From NCBI GenBank assembly GCA_024235255.1, contig JACKMT010000007.1, positions 46,188 through 110,187 of the forward strand: DNA of 64,000 nucleotides, written 5' to 3'. The stretch is from Chromatiaceae bacterium (GTDB lineage Bacteria; Pseudomonadota; Gammaproteobacteria; Chromatiales; Chromatiaceae). The translations under genes and the position numbers were made by a program. The notes under the pieces are model-generated. The model ran no database searches, had not been told where the DNA came from, and saw nothing but the letters and a program-made list of their open reading frames with translations. How positions within the stretch are numbered: position 1 is the first letter of the stretch; every line of letters starts with the position of its first letter. Shown one piece after another: positions 16,022 through 24,992 of the stretch.

Positions 16022-17235
16022 ACTTTCATTCCGTCCAGTGCGGCCACAGTGTGCATATCCTTGTCCCCGCGGCCTGAAAGATTGACCAGAACGATCTGAT
16101 CGGGTTTCATTGACGCCGCCAGACCGGTAGCGTAAGCCAGCGCGTGACTGGATTCCAATGCCGGAATTATGCCCTCTCTTCGGGTCAGTTCGTGGAACGC
16201 ATCCAGCGCCTCCTGGTCGGTTACCGCAACATAATTGGCGCGCCCGCTATCCTTCAACCATGCGTGTTCCGGGCCCACCCCGGGATAATCGAGGCCGGCG
16301 GAGATAGAGTGGGTCTCGATAATCTGTCCATCCTTATCCTGCATCAAATAGGTCCGGTTGCCGTGCAGTACACCGGGTGTGCCGGCGCACAGCGGCGCTG
16401 CATGGCATCCGGTTTCCAAGCCTTTGCCGGCCGCTTCGACACCGTACATTGCAACCGAAGCGTCGTTCAGAAAAGGGTAAAACAGACCGATGGCGTTGGA
16501 GCCGCCGCCCACACAGGCCACCAGTGCGTCAGGCAGTTTGCCCGTCTGCCGCAGAATCTGCTCGCGCGCCTCGCGCCCGATCACTGCCTGGAAGTCCCGT
16601 ACCATGGCCGGGTACGGGTGGGGTCCGGCCACAGTGCCGATGATATAAAAAGTATTGTCGATGTTGGTGACCCAGTCGCGCATCGCTTCGTTCAGTGCAT
16701 CTTTCAGGGTTTTCGAACCAGATTCAACCGCCACCACTTTCGCGCCCAGCATGCGCATCCGATAGACATTCGCCTCCTGGCGGGCAATATCCACCGCCCC
16801 CATGTAGACCACGCACTCCAGTCCAAGCCGGGCGGCAACGGTAGCCGTGGCGACGCCGTGCTGCCCCGCGCCGGTTTCGGCGATAATCCGGGTCTTGCCC
16901 ATGCGGCGCGCCAGCAGCGCCTGCCCGATGGTGTTGTTAACCTTATGCGCACCGGTGTGATTAAGATCTTCCCGTTTTAGATAGATCCTGGCGCCTCCTC
17001 TCCGCTCGCTCAACCGTCGGGCGAAATAGAGCGGCGAAGGGCGGCCGACGTAATCCTGCAAGTCGGCATCCAGTTCGGCCAGGAAGGATTCGTCCAGGAT
17101 ATACTTTTCGTATGCCTCACGAAGCTCACGCAGCGGACCCATCAGGGTTTCGGATACGAACATACCGCCGTACCGGCCGAAGTGGCCACGCGCATCCGGC
17201 TGTCCGAAATAATCAGTCTGGTTGGTTGTCGGCAC
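16018..17235 (-). CDS. trpB: Tryptophan synthase beta chain
   Basis: 405 residues when started at the GTG at 17235. That start has GGAG six bases upstream and gives the standard N terminus (VPTTNQTDYFGQPDARGHFG). The longer reading frame to 17322 would be internal to trpF. The PLP lysine motif is HTGAHKVNN, and the phosphate-binding loop is GGGSNAIG. It overlaps trpF by 23 bases and trpA by 4 bases. Confidence 0.96.
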   Translation of the reverse strand: MPTTNQTDYFGQPDARGHFGRYGGMFVSETLMGPLRELREAYEKYILDESFLAELDADLQDYVGRPSPLYFARRLSERRGGARIYLKREDLNHTGAHKVNNTIGQALLARRMGKTRIIAETGAGQHGVATATVAARLGLECVVYMGAVDIARQEANVYRMRMLGAKVVAVESGSKTLKDALNEAMRDWVTNIDNTFYIIGTVAGPHPYPAMVRDFQAVIGREAREQILRQTGKLPDALVACVGGGSNAIGLFYPFLNDASVAMYGVEAAGKGLETGCHAAPLCAGTPGVLHGNRTYLMQDKDGQIIETHSISAGLDYPGVGPEHAWLKDSGRANYVAVTDQEALDAFHELTRREGIIPALESSHALAYATGLAASMKPDQIVLVNLSGRGDKDMHTVAALDGMKV

Positions 17236-17854
17236 GCTCAACTCCTCGAATAAATGCTGCAATCTTCGCCCCGTCCTTAATCCCTTTGTCGCGCTCAACG
17301 CCGCCGCTGACATCCACCGCATACGGACGCACGGTGCGAATCGCCCGCTCCACGTTGCCAGGAGTCAGTCCGCCGGCCAAAATGACAGAATCCGCTATAT
17401 CTGCCGGTATCCGGGTCCAGTCGAATGAATCTCCGGTGCCTCCCGGAGTGTCCTTGCGGTAAGTGTCCAGCAATAGGCCTGCGGCATTCTGATAGCGGCG
17501 GCGCTCCTGGTGCAAGTCTATACCTTCCCGCATCCGAATTGCCTTGATAAAAGGTCTGTGAAACGCGCCGCACTCCTCCGGCGTTTCTTTGCCGTGAAAC
17601 TGCAGCAGGTCGATGCGCGTGGCGGCGAGAACCTGCTCTATCTCGCTCCTGTGGGCGTTTACAAACAGCCCGACCACGGTTACAAAAGGTGGCAATACGC
17701 GAACCAGATCCGCAGCCTGTTGCGGGGAGACCGAGCGCGGACTGGCCGCATAAAACACCAGGCCAATGGCATCTGCGCCGCCGCGTACAGCATCCACAGC
17801 ATCCTGCCGGCGGGTTATGCCACAGATTTTGATGCGGGTTCGCATTGGGTGCAT
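17213..17854 (-). CDS. trpF: Phosphoribosylanthranilate isomerase
   Basis: 213 residues, a (beta/alpha)8 enzyme converting N-(5'-phosphoribosyl)anthranilate to CdRP. The catalytic Cys is in IKICGITRRQDA, and the general acid Asp is in LLLDTYRKDTPGGTG. The phosphate loops GGLTPGNV and VDVSGGVE are present. Two ATG codons (17854, 17845) are possible starts; neither has a clear ribosome site. It stands between truA and trpB as in pseudomonads, apart from the other trp genes. Confidence 0.96.
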   Translation of the reverse strand: MHPMRTRIKICGITRRQDAVDAVRGGADAIGLVFYAASPRSVSPQQAADLVRVLPPFVTVVGLFVNAHRSEIEQVLAATRIDLLQFHGKETPEECGAFHRPFIKAIRMREGIDLHQERRRYQNAAGLLLDTYRKDTPGGTGDSFDWTRIPADIADSVILAGGLTPGNVERAIRTVRPYAVDVSGGVERDKGIKDGAKIAAFIRGVERADNQPD

Positions 17855-18018
17855 GAGGAAAGTTTCATTCGGCGGGTTAAGATACAGGATCCCGGCCTTT
17901 GGAGAAAGGCTTCAAAGTTAAATGCAGCTTCTATTACCGCTATCTCATGCTGCCGGATTTTGTACCAAGCACTGCTTTCGCCGAACCTTGCGTGGGCCAG
18001 CCCGTATGACCGATTCGG

Positions 18019-18786
18019 CTACAGGTCCGGATTATTCGGCAGATCGAACTCTTCCGGGTAACCCACTCCCAGGAGATAGAGCCCCTGCGGCGGCGCGGTC
18101 ACCCCCCCCAGCGTGCGGTCACGGTACTCCAGCACTTCGCGTGACCAGCCGACCGGCCGCTCTCCCTTGCCTATGGTAATCAGGACACCGGCAATATTGC
18201 GCACCATGTGATGCAGGAAACCATCCGCTGTCACTTCGATGGAGATACGCTCTTTTGCCCGTTCAACCCGGAGCTGGGTAAGGGTTCTGACAGGGCTCTT
18301 CGCCTGGCATCCCAGAGCACGGTAGGAAGAAAAGTCATGGGTTCCGATCAGATGATCCGCCGCCTGCTGCATGTTTGCGGCATCCAGCGGCCGATGCACC
18401 CAGACGGCCCGGTCACGCCAGATGGCCGAGCGCGTCATGCGATTGAGGATCAGGTAGCGATAGCGTCTGCTTCGTGCGGAAAATCTGGCATGGAAGGATT
18501 CAGGCACCTGTTTTGCCCAAGTCACGTTGATCTGTTCCGGCAGATTGACGTTGCTGCCGAGGATCCAGCTGCGCGTCGGCCGCAGTGCGGTGGTATCGAA
18601 ATGAATCACCTGACCGAGCCCGTGCACCCCTGCATCCGTACGACCCGCGCAATGGACTCTTACCGGATGATCGGCAACAGCGGATATCGCCTGCTCTAGC
18701 CTGTTCTGTACGGTATCGGCATTGTCCTGAACCTGCCAGCCGTGGAACGAACTGCCATCATATTCGATTCCCATCGCAATCCGCAT
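18019..18786 (-). CDS. truA: tRNA pseudouridine(38-40) synthase
   Basis: About 255 residues from the ATG at 18786 (MRIAMGIEYDGSSFHG), preceded by GGGGAAG six bases upstream. A GTG fifteen bases earlier belongs to that ribosome site. The catalytic Asp lies in CAGRTDAGVHGLGQV. It modifies the anticodon stem-loop of many tRNAs. It lies just after the fimV terminator. Confidence 0.95.
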   Translation of the reverse strand: MRIAMGIEYDGSSFHGWQVQDNADTVQNRLEQAISAVADHPVRVHCAGRTDAGVHGLGQVIHFDTTALRPTRSWILGSNVNLPEQINVTWAKQVPESFHARFSARSRRYRYLILNRMTRSAIWRDRAVWVHRPLDAANMQQAADHLIGTHDFSSYRALGCQAKSPVRTLTQLRVERAKERISIEVTADGFLHHMVRNIAGVLITIGKGERPVGWSREVLEYRDRTLGGVTAPPQGLYLLGVGYPEEFDLPNNPDL

Positions 18787-18810
18787 CGCCAACTTCCCCA
18801 CAATTAACGC

Positions 18811-18832
18811 AAAAGGCGCACCGAGGTGCGCC
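18811..18832 (-). terminator. Intrinsic terminator after fimV
   Basis: On the minus strand GGCGCACC and GGTGCGCC form an 8-bp stem with a 2-base loop, followed by TTTT. It lies about 28 bases beyond the fimV stop and before truA, so truA-trp transcription should start separately or rely on read-through. Confidence 0.8.
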
Positions 18833-18859
18833 CTTGGTATTTCACAACACGATAAAGCT

Positions 18860-21721
18860 TCAGGAAAAACCGCCCATCATTTTCTGCGCCGCTGCCTTCT
18901 GCTGCTCGCTTCCCTCATTCACCACCTCCTGCAGAATACTGCGGGCTCCCTCTTCGTCACCCATGTCCAGGTAAGCTCGCGCCAAGTCCAGTTTGGTATT
19001 GATTTCGTCGGAGGAGTAGTCGGCATCCGCAACCATTTCGCCTAACGAGTCCTCGGACAACTCTTCCACATCCGGCAATTCCAAACGCTCGATCTCTTCG
19101 GTTTCAAGGTCGAGGCTCTCGATATCCTCGATGGAAAAACCGGGCGCTTCTGCAGCGGACGTTGTGCTCTCCAGTTCTAGCGTCGGCAACTCCAGTGCAG
19201 CGCCTTCAGACTCGTCTGGGTTAACCGCTTCCTGTGCAATTTTCTGCAAATCCAGCCCATCGCTGTCGATCTTATCCAGGTCGAGGTCCAAAGCAGATTC
19301 AAGCGAGGCCAGCTCGTCCCCAAGGTTATCCATAGCCACTGCTTCGTCAGCCGCGGCATCGGACAAACTGAACTTCAATCCATCTTCGTCCGGACTTTCC
19401 GGAAGCTTGGCTTCCTGCGCCGGCTCAGATGTGGCTGCGGGATGACCATCGACCTGCTCTTTTTTCGGTTCATCGTCAAACTCCAGACTGGCGGCTAGAT
19501 CCCCAAGATCGAGGTCATTGAGTTCATTCATCTCATCCTTTGCTTCCAGCTCCAGCTCCGGCTTACCCGCCTCGACCGAATCGGCTGTATACAGCGAGTT
19601 GCCGGGGTCCAGTTTTGCCCCCATAGTCGCCACAGACGCCCAGGCGCCCGGATTCGCTTTGGACACTCCTGCCGCCTTCAGCTCTTGCGCCAGCGCGGTG
19701 AAGGCCGCTGTATTCTTCATCGCATAGAGGATTTCCAGTAGTTTGAGTTTCAACTCCTGGTTTCTGGGATTGCGCTCCAATCCCTGCCGCACCAACTCTT
19801 CAGCCTGTCCATACCGACCATAGGCGATATAGACATCTGCTTCGGCCATGGGATCAACCTCACCGGTCTCTTCCGGCAGCGCATCGATCTCACTGGGTGA
19901 AAAATCACTGAGAAATGAGGTCTCTTCGGTGCTGCCTGAATCGCTCTCCGTCAATTCAGCCTGGTCAGTAACCGCAATCTCTTCTTTTTCCCCGACCGTA
20001 TCGGTCAGGATGCTCTCCTGAAACTCATCAAAGCCCTGGCTCTCCTTTCTCCTACGGCCGGCTAACAGCCAGAACAGAGCCAACAGCACGGCAACAACAC
20101 CGCCGCCAATGGCTAACATCATTGGATCACTGGTTAGCTTTTTCAGCAGTGGATGGTTTGTCAGTTGTTCCATAAAACCTGCTTCGGGCTTCTGAACCGG
20201 GACCGGCTCCGCCGCAGGCGCAGGTTTGACCTCTATTTTTTCATCGGCCGTGACGACGGCAGGCTTGGGCTCGGCAGCAGTTTCCGCCGGTGCCGGCAAC
20301 ATCTCCGTTGCTGCCATCTTTGACTCGGTTGCGGGTGCTTCATCCACGGTAACCGTGGTGGGCGGCTCTGCCTGGTCGGCCATACCTCCAGCTTGAGGCG
20401 TATCAACTGCCGCCTTCTCGCCCATTTTTTCCAGCATCGGCGCCGCACGCTCCTCGCCGGCAGCCGTCATCTCCGGCGGCGATTCGGTTGTCCGCTCAGA
20501 TAAGGTGGGTGCAGACGTAGTGTCTGGTACCGAACTTTCCCGGACATCGGGCGTCGGCTCAGCCGGAAGCTCCGGTTTTTCGCCTAATGCCAGCTGGAGT
20601 TTAGCGAGTTGATCATCCTTGAGTTCCAGCAGGCGCTGGAGGTCTTCTAATTGAGAGGCCAGATTCTCAACCCGGCTTTTCAGCTCCTTGCTCTCCTGCA
20701 GGGCACTCTCCCTCATCTCCCTCGCTTCCAGCAAATCCTCCTTTAGATTGGCACTTCCACCACTCTGGTCGACGCTGTCGGCTACACTCTTTCCGGCTTC
20801 CTCGGCGGTGCGCATTCTTGCGATCTTAAGCTCCGCCTCGGGCACTGCAGCCTTGTCCTCGGCTACAGGCGCCTCCTTGGTAACCGCATCCACGGCAGGT
20901 GCTGCCGGTCTGCCTGTTTCCGACCCAGGCTCCGCCGCCGCGGGTGGAGTGCGGTCTGAGCGCCAATTCTCAACCTGATCACGAAAAGCAATCCGGGCCT
21001 CGCGTGCGGTCATCGACAGCACCGATTCGCGTTCGGGTACCCGCAAGATCTCGCCCACTTTTAGGTTGTTGATGTTGCTTTTGATAAACGCCTGCGGGTT
21101 CGCCTGGAACAAAGCCATCATCATCTGTTCGACAGAGGCGCCGGAGTGGCGAACCTCGGAGGCAATTTTCCAGAGTGTATCGTTTCTGCGTGTTGGGCCG
21201 TATTCTGTGATTCCACCATTGCCTGCGGCTGTGCCGCGCACTGTATTGTCGGGCGATACTTGCCGGGTTGACTGAATCTTGCTGGTAGTGGTCGCCGCCT
21301 GCACCGGGGCAGGTCGGCGTGGCAAAGTCGCCGGCGGATCGAGCAGCACGGTATATTCGCGAAACAATCGCCCCTTAGGCCAATTCACTTCAACCAGAAA
21401 GTTCAGGAAGGGTTCCCGTACCGGTTCACCACTGGTAACGCGGATGATGCCTTTACCATTCGACATAAGCACCGGTTTGAATTTAAGCTGGGAGAGGAAG
21501 TATGGGCGAGTTACTCCCGCTTTGGCGAAAACCTCTTCAGAAGCAAGAGAGGCCCGTATATCACCAATCTCTTCATTGCTTATCGAAAGCAGTTCGATGT
21601 CCGCCTGGAACTGTTGATTGAGCCCCGACTTGGTTTTGATATCGCCAAGGCCCAAGCTATGTGCGGCAAATGGAGTTATCCCGAGTGCCAGAGCTATTGC
21701 CAGGGAAAGTTTACGAACCAT
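18860..21721 (-). CDS. fimV: FimV/HubP family pilus assembly and polar organiser protein
   Basis: About 953 residues from the ATG at 21721, preceded by GGAGAGGGGG; an earlier ATG at 21766 lacks this. N-terminal signal peptide (MVRKLSLAIALALGITPFAA) and FimV N domain, then a LysM-type peptidoglycan-binding domain (about 175-235). A coiled coil of acidic/basic heptads follows (about 320-380), then a Pro/Ala/Thr-rich stretch and one transmembrane helix (LAIGGGVVAVLLALFWLLAG). The cytoplasmic part is very acidic with TPR-like helices and ends in the conserved FimV C-terminal domain. In Pseudomonas FimV supports type IV pili and in Vibrio HubP organises the pole. Large central length variation is normal. 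Confidence 0.93.
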   Translation of the reverse strand: MVRKLSLAIALALGITPFAAHSLGLGDIKTKSGLNQQFQADIELLSISNEEIGDIRASLASEEVFAKAGVTRPYFLSQLKFKPVLMSNGKGIIRVTSGEPVREPFLNFLVEVNWPKGRLFREYTVLLDPPATLPRRPAPVQAATTTSKIQSTRQVSPDNTVRGTAAGNGGITEYGPTRRNDTLWKIASEVRHSGASVEQMMMALFQANPQAFIKSNINNLKVGEILRVPERESVLSMTAREARIAFRDQVENWRSDRTPPAAAEPGSETGRPAAPAVDAVTKEAPVAEDKAAVPEAELKIARMRTAEEAGKSVADSVDQSGGSANLKEDLLEAREMRESALQESKELKSRVENLASQLEDLQRLLELKDDQLAKLQLALGEKPELPAEPTPDVRESSVPDTTSAPTLSERTTESPPEMTAAGEERAAPMLEKMGEKAAVDTPQAGGMADQAEPPTTVTVDEAPATESKMAATEMLPAPAETAAEPKPAVVTADEKIEVKPAPAAEPVPVQKPEAGFMEQLTNHPLLKKLTSDPMMLAIGGGVVAVLLALFWLLAGRRRKESQGFDEFQESILTDTVGEKEEIAVTDQAELTESDSGSTEETSFLSDFSPSEIDALPEETGEVDPMAEADVYIAYGRYGQAEELVRQGLERNPRNQELKLKLLEILYAMKNTAAFTALAQELKAAGVSKANPGAWASVATMGAKLDPGNSLYTADSVEAGKPELELEAKDEMNELNDLDLGDLAASLEFDDEPKKEQVDGHPAATSEPAQEAKLPESPDEDGLKFSLSDAAADEAVAMDNLGDELASLESALDLDLDKIDSDGLDLQKIAQEAVNPDESEGAALELPTLELESTTSAAEAPGFSIEDIESLDLETEEIERLELPDVEELSEDSLGEMVADADYSSDEINTKLDLARAYLDMGDEEGARSILQEVVNEGSEQQKAAAQKMMGGFS

Positions 21722-21838
21722 GCAACCCCCTCTCCTGCTGCAACCCATCCCTGGAAGCGGTCTCACACGAGAACTCTTTCGAGCTGATCGCCTTTACCAT
21801 TTGCCTAATCAGGGTTGACAGTTTTCCTAAAAGTAAAC

Positions 21839-21872
21839 GGCTTCCTTCCGACAGCTATCGGGAAGGAGAGCC
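21839..21872. terminator. Imperfect stem-loop between asd and fimV
   Basis: GGCT and TCCTTCCGA pair with TCGGGAAGGA and AGCC around a 6-base loop, with one bulged G. On the minus strand it is followed by GTTTACTTTT. It lies about 125 bases past the asd stop and may terminate the leu-asd transcript ahead of fimV. Confidence 0.5.
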
Positions 21873-21995
21873 CGCCAGCGGCACCACAGTCATAGAATAT
21901 AACTGAATATCACCACTCAACTACAAATAAATTAAAGCTTTTCCACTAACGATATCAACCCTTCTTGCAGGCTGCATTAACTGCATTGAAAGGCA

Positions 21996-23114
21996 TTAGT
22001 GCTGCTGCAGTATCCTAAGCATCCGGCGCAAAGGCTCTGCCGCGCCCCACAATAACTGATCACCTACGGTGAAAGCTGCGAGATATTCATCGCCCATCGC
22101 CAACTTCCTTAGACGGCCAACTGGTATCGATAACGTCCCTGTGACTGCGGCTGGCGTCAATTCTGCAATGCTCCTTGCGCGATCATTGGGGATCACATCG
22201 ACCCACTGGTTGGCGCCAGCCAATATCTCAACAATCTCATCTAGCGGCAGATTGCGTCTCAACTTGATAGTCAGCGCCTGGCTGTGCGACCGCATCGCCC
22301 CGATACGTACGCAGATGCCATCCACAGGCACCGGGTTGGCTTGCGTCCCTAGAATCTTGTTGCTTTCGACCCCTCCTTTCCACTCTTCACGGCTCTGGCC
22401 ATTCTCCAGCTGACTGTCGATCCAAGGAATCAGACTGCCAGCCAGCGGCACACCGAAATTCTCAGTAGGAAAATCCTTCCCGCGCAGCGTTTTTGCGACC
22501 AATCGGTCGATCTCCAGTATCGCGGATGCAGGATCTTCCAACAGCGCGCTGACTGAGCCATGCACACGGCCCATCTGCGTCAACAACTCCCGCATATTCT
22601 GGGCGCCTGCGCCCGACGCAGCCTGATAGGTCATGGCGCTTGCCCACTCCACCAATCCCTCGCGGAACAGACCACCCAGCCCCATCAACATCAGGCTAAC
22701 CGTGCAGTTGCCGCCGATGAAGTTTTTCACACCCGTATGCAGTGCGTCTGTGATCACGTTCAAATTCACCGGATCCAGTATAATCACGCTATCGGGCGTC
22801 ATACGCAGCGTCGAGGCTGCATCAATCCAGTAGCCTTGCCAGCCCATTTTGCGCAACTCACCAAATACAGCGCCGGTATAGCTGCCTCCTTGACAGGATA
22901 CGATTGCATCCAACTCCCGCAACGCCGTCAGATCATGTGCATCTTTCAACAACGGCACGTCTTTGCCGATATTCGGTCCCTGCTGGCCAACCTGGGAGGT
23001 GGTGAAAAATACCGGCTCATCGATGTGATCAAAATCGTTCTCTGCCAGCATTCGCTCCATCAGGACCGAACCAACCATGCCTCTCCAGCCAACAAATCCT
23101 ACTCTTTTCATCAA
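21996..23114 (-). CDS. asd: Aspartate-semialdehyde dehydrogenase
   Basis: 372 residues. It makes aspartate semialdehyde for lysine, threonine and methionine synthesis. The NADP-binding start VGFVGWRGMVGSVLMERM and the catalytic Cys in GGNCTVSLM mark the gammaproteobacterial Asd type. It follows leuB by 46 bases, in the leuCDB-asd-fimV order known from Pseudomonas and relatives. Confidence 0.97.
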   Translation of the reverse strand: MMKRVGFVGWRGMVGSVLMERMLAENDFDHIDEPVFFTTSQVGQQGPNIGKDVPLLKDAHDLTALRELDAIVSCQGGSYTGAVFGELRKMGWQGYWIDAASTLRMTPDSVIILDPVNLNVITDALHTGVKNFIGGNCTVSLMLMGLGGLFREGLVEWASAMTYQAASGAGAQNMRELLTQMGRVHGSVSALLEDPASAILEIDRLVAKTLRGKDFPTENFGVPLAGSLIPWIDSQLENGQSREEWKGGVESNKILGTQANPVPVDGICVRIGAMRSHSQALTIKLRRNLPLDEIVEILAGANQWVDVIPNDRARSIAELTPAAVTGTLSIPVGRLRKLAMGDEYLAAFTVGDQLLWGAAEPLRRMLRILQQH

Positions 23115-23160
23115 GTTACACCTTGTTTATGTTTTTATGTCTGAAATAATGGCCGTCGAT

Positions 23161-24243
23161 TCAGGCTTCCCGCAGTGCAGCCACAATGGCATCCCCCATC
23201 CGCTCGGTCCCCACCTGCTCCATGCCGAAAGAGTGAATATCGGCAGTGCGGATACCGCTGTCCAAAACGCGATCGACTGCCTGTTCGATACGATCCGCCA
23301 TTTCAGATTCATCCAGCGAATAACGCAGTAACATTGCGACCGAAAGTATGGTCGCAAGGGGATTGGCGATTCCCTTACCGGCGATGTCGGGTGCGGAACC
23401 ATGAATCGGCTCGTACATACCTTTGCCCGCTGCATCCAGCGAGGCTGAGGGGAGCATCCCGATGGAGCCGGTTAACATGGCGGCGCAATCCGACAGGATA
23501 TCGCCGAACATATTGGTGGTCACCATGACATCGAACTGTTTCGGCGCCCTCACCAACTGCATTGCTGCGTTATCGACGTACATATGTGTGAGTGCCACAT
23601 CAGGATAGTCCGCGCCGATACGCGTTGCCACCTCGCGCCATAGCTCGGTGCACTCGAGCACATTGGCCTTGTCCACCGAGCAGACCCGGCGGTTACGCTT
23701 CATGGCGATGTCCATCGCGACCCTGACGATGCGCTCAACCTCAGACTCACGATAGACCAAGGTATTGAACCCCTCCCGTTCACCGTTATCGAGGCGGCGC
23801 ACTCCCCGCGGTTGTCCGAAATAGATGCCGCCAGTCAACTCCCGGACGATCATGATATCCAGTCCCGAGACCACTTCCGGCTTCAGTGTCGAGGCTTCGG
23901 CCAGCTGCGGATAGAGAATCGCCGGACGTAGATTTGCGAACAGTTTCAGTTCCGAACGCAAACCAAGCAACCCTTTTTCCGGCCGGACCGATATGTCCAG
24001 GGGCTCCCATTTGGCCCCCCCTACCGCACCCAGCAGGATCGCATCCGCTTCACGCGCCAGCGCCAGGGTAGCTTCCGGCAACGGGTGGCCGGCTGCATCA
24101 TATGCGGCGCCACCCACAAGCGCCTCATCCAACTCAATGTCCAGACCGAAGTCATCACGCAGACAAACGAGTACTTTTACCGCTTCGTTGACGATTTCCG
24201 GCCCGATGCCGTCTCCGGGTAAAACCAGAATATTCTTACTCAT
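23161..24243 (-). CDS. leuB: 3-isopropylmalate dehydrogenase
   Basis: 360 residues. NAD-dependent oxidative decarboxylation of 3-isopropylmalate in leucine synthesis. The start ILVLPGDGIGPEIV, the ELTGGIYFGQPRG substrate motif and the EPIHGSAPDIAGKGIANP signature are all present. It lies 102 bases after leuD on the same strand. Confidence 0.97.
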   Translation of the reverse strand: MSKNILVLPGDGIGPEIVNEAVKVLVCLRDDFGLDIELDEALVGGAAYDAAGHPLPEATLALAREADAILLGAVGGAKWEPLDISVRPEKGLLGLRSELKLFANLRPAILYPQLAEASTLKPEVVSGLDIMIVRELTGGIYFGQPRGVRRLDNGEREGFNTLVYRESEVERIVRVAMDIAMKRNRRVCSVDKANVLECTELWREVATRIGADYPDVALTHMYVDNAAMQLVRAPKQFDVMVTTNMFGDILSDCAAMLTGSIGMLPSASLDAAGKGMYEPIHGSAPDIAGKGIANPLATILSVAMLLRYSLDESEMADRIEQAVDRVLDSGIRTADIHSFGMEQVGTERMGDAIVAALREA

Positions 24244-24345
24244 AAGTTCATTACCTTAAAGGTAGAGTGGAGCCGAAAGCTAAGGGCCGAGGTGAGGATA
24301 AAACATTTGTATATCACTCTTGTTGTCCTGCCCTCGGTCCTGTAA

Positions 24346-24981
24346 TCAGAACACCCATGGCGCAGTCACCTTCCGCTGATCTTCGAAGGCACGGATTTCC
24401 TTACTGTACTGCAGCGTAAGCCCGATATCGTCCAGCCCTTGCAGCAGGCAATGCTTACGAAATGGGTCGACATCGAACGGGATGGTGTCGCCCGCTGCAG
24501 TGAAAAGCTTCTGGGAGTCAAGATCAACGGTCAGTTCAAGTGGCTGATCCCTGCCTGCCAGTCCAAATAATCTGTCGACAGTTTTCGAATCTAAAACAAT
24601 AGGTAATATTCCATTCTTGAAGCAGTTATTGAAAAATATATCGGCGAAGCTCGGTGCAATTATGACCCTGAAACCATAGTCCGCCAATGCCCAGGGCGCA
24701 TGTTCTCTGGATGAACCGCAACCGAAGTTGGCCCGAGTCAGTAGGATTGACGCCTTGTGGTAGCGATTATCGTTGAGTACGAAAGCTGGGTTGAGCGGGC
24801 GCCCCGCGCAATCCTGGTCGGGCTCCCCCTGGTCCAGATAGCGCCACTCGTCAAATAAGTTGGGGCCAAAACCACTGCGCTTGATCGACTTCAAAAACTG
24901 CTTGGGTATGATGGCATCGGTGTCCACATTCGAGCGATCCAGTGGGGCAACAATACCGCTGAATTTGATGAATTTTTCCAT
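24346..24981 (-). CDS. leuD: 3-isopropylmalate dehydratase small subunit
   Basis: 211 residues from the ATG at 24981 (MEKFIKFSGIVAPLDRSNVD). A longer frame to 25164 is internal to leuC and rejected. The swivelling-domain motif NFGCGSSREHAPWAL is complete. It forms the isopropylmalate isomerase with LeuC and follows it by 11 bases. Confidence 0.97.
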   Translation of the reverse strand: MEKFIKFSGIVAPLDRSNVDTDAIIPKQFLKSIKRSGFGPNLFDEWRYLDQGEPDQDCAGRPLNPAFVLNDNRYHKASILLTRANFGCGSSREHAPWALADYGFRVIIAPSFADIFFNNCFKNGILPIVLDSKTVDRLFGLAGRDQPLELTVDLDSQKLFTAAGDTIPFDVDPFRKHCLLQGLDDIGLTLQYSKEIRAFEDQRKVTAPWVF

Positions 24982-24992
24982 ATCGAAGCACC

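Noticed and set aside
17236..17322. Longer trpB starting at 17322
   Set aside because: It would overlap most of the trpF 3' end; the GTG at 17235 has GGAG at the right distance and gives the standard length.
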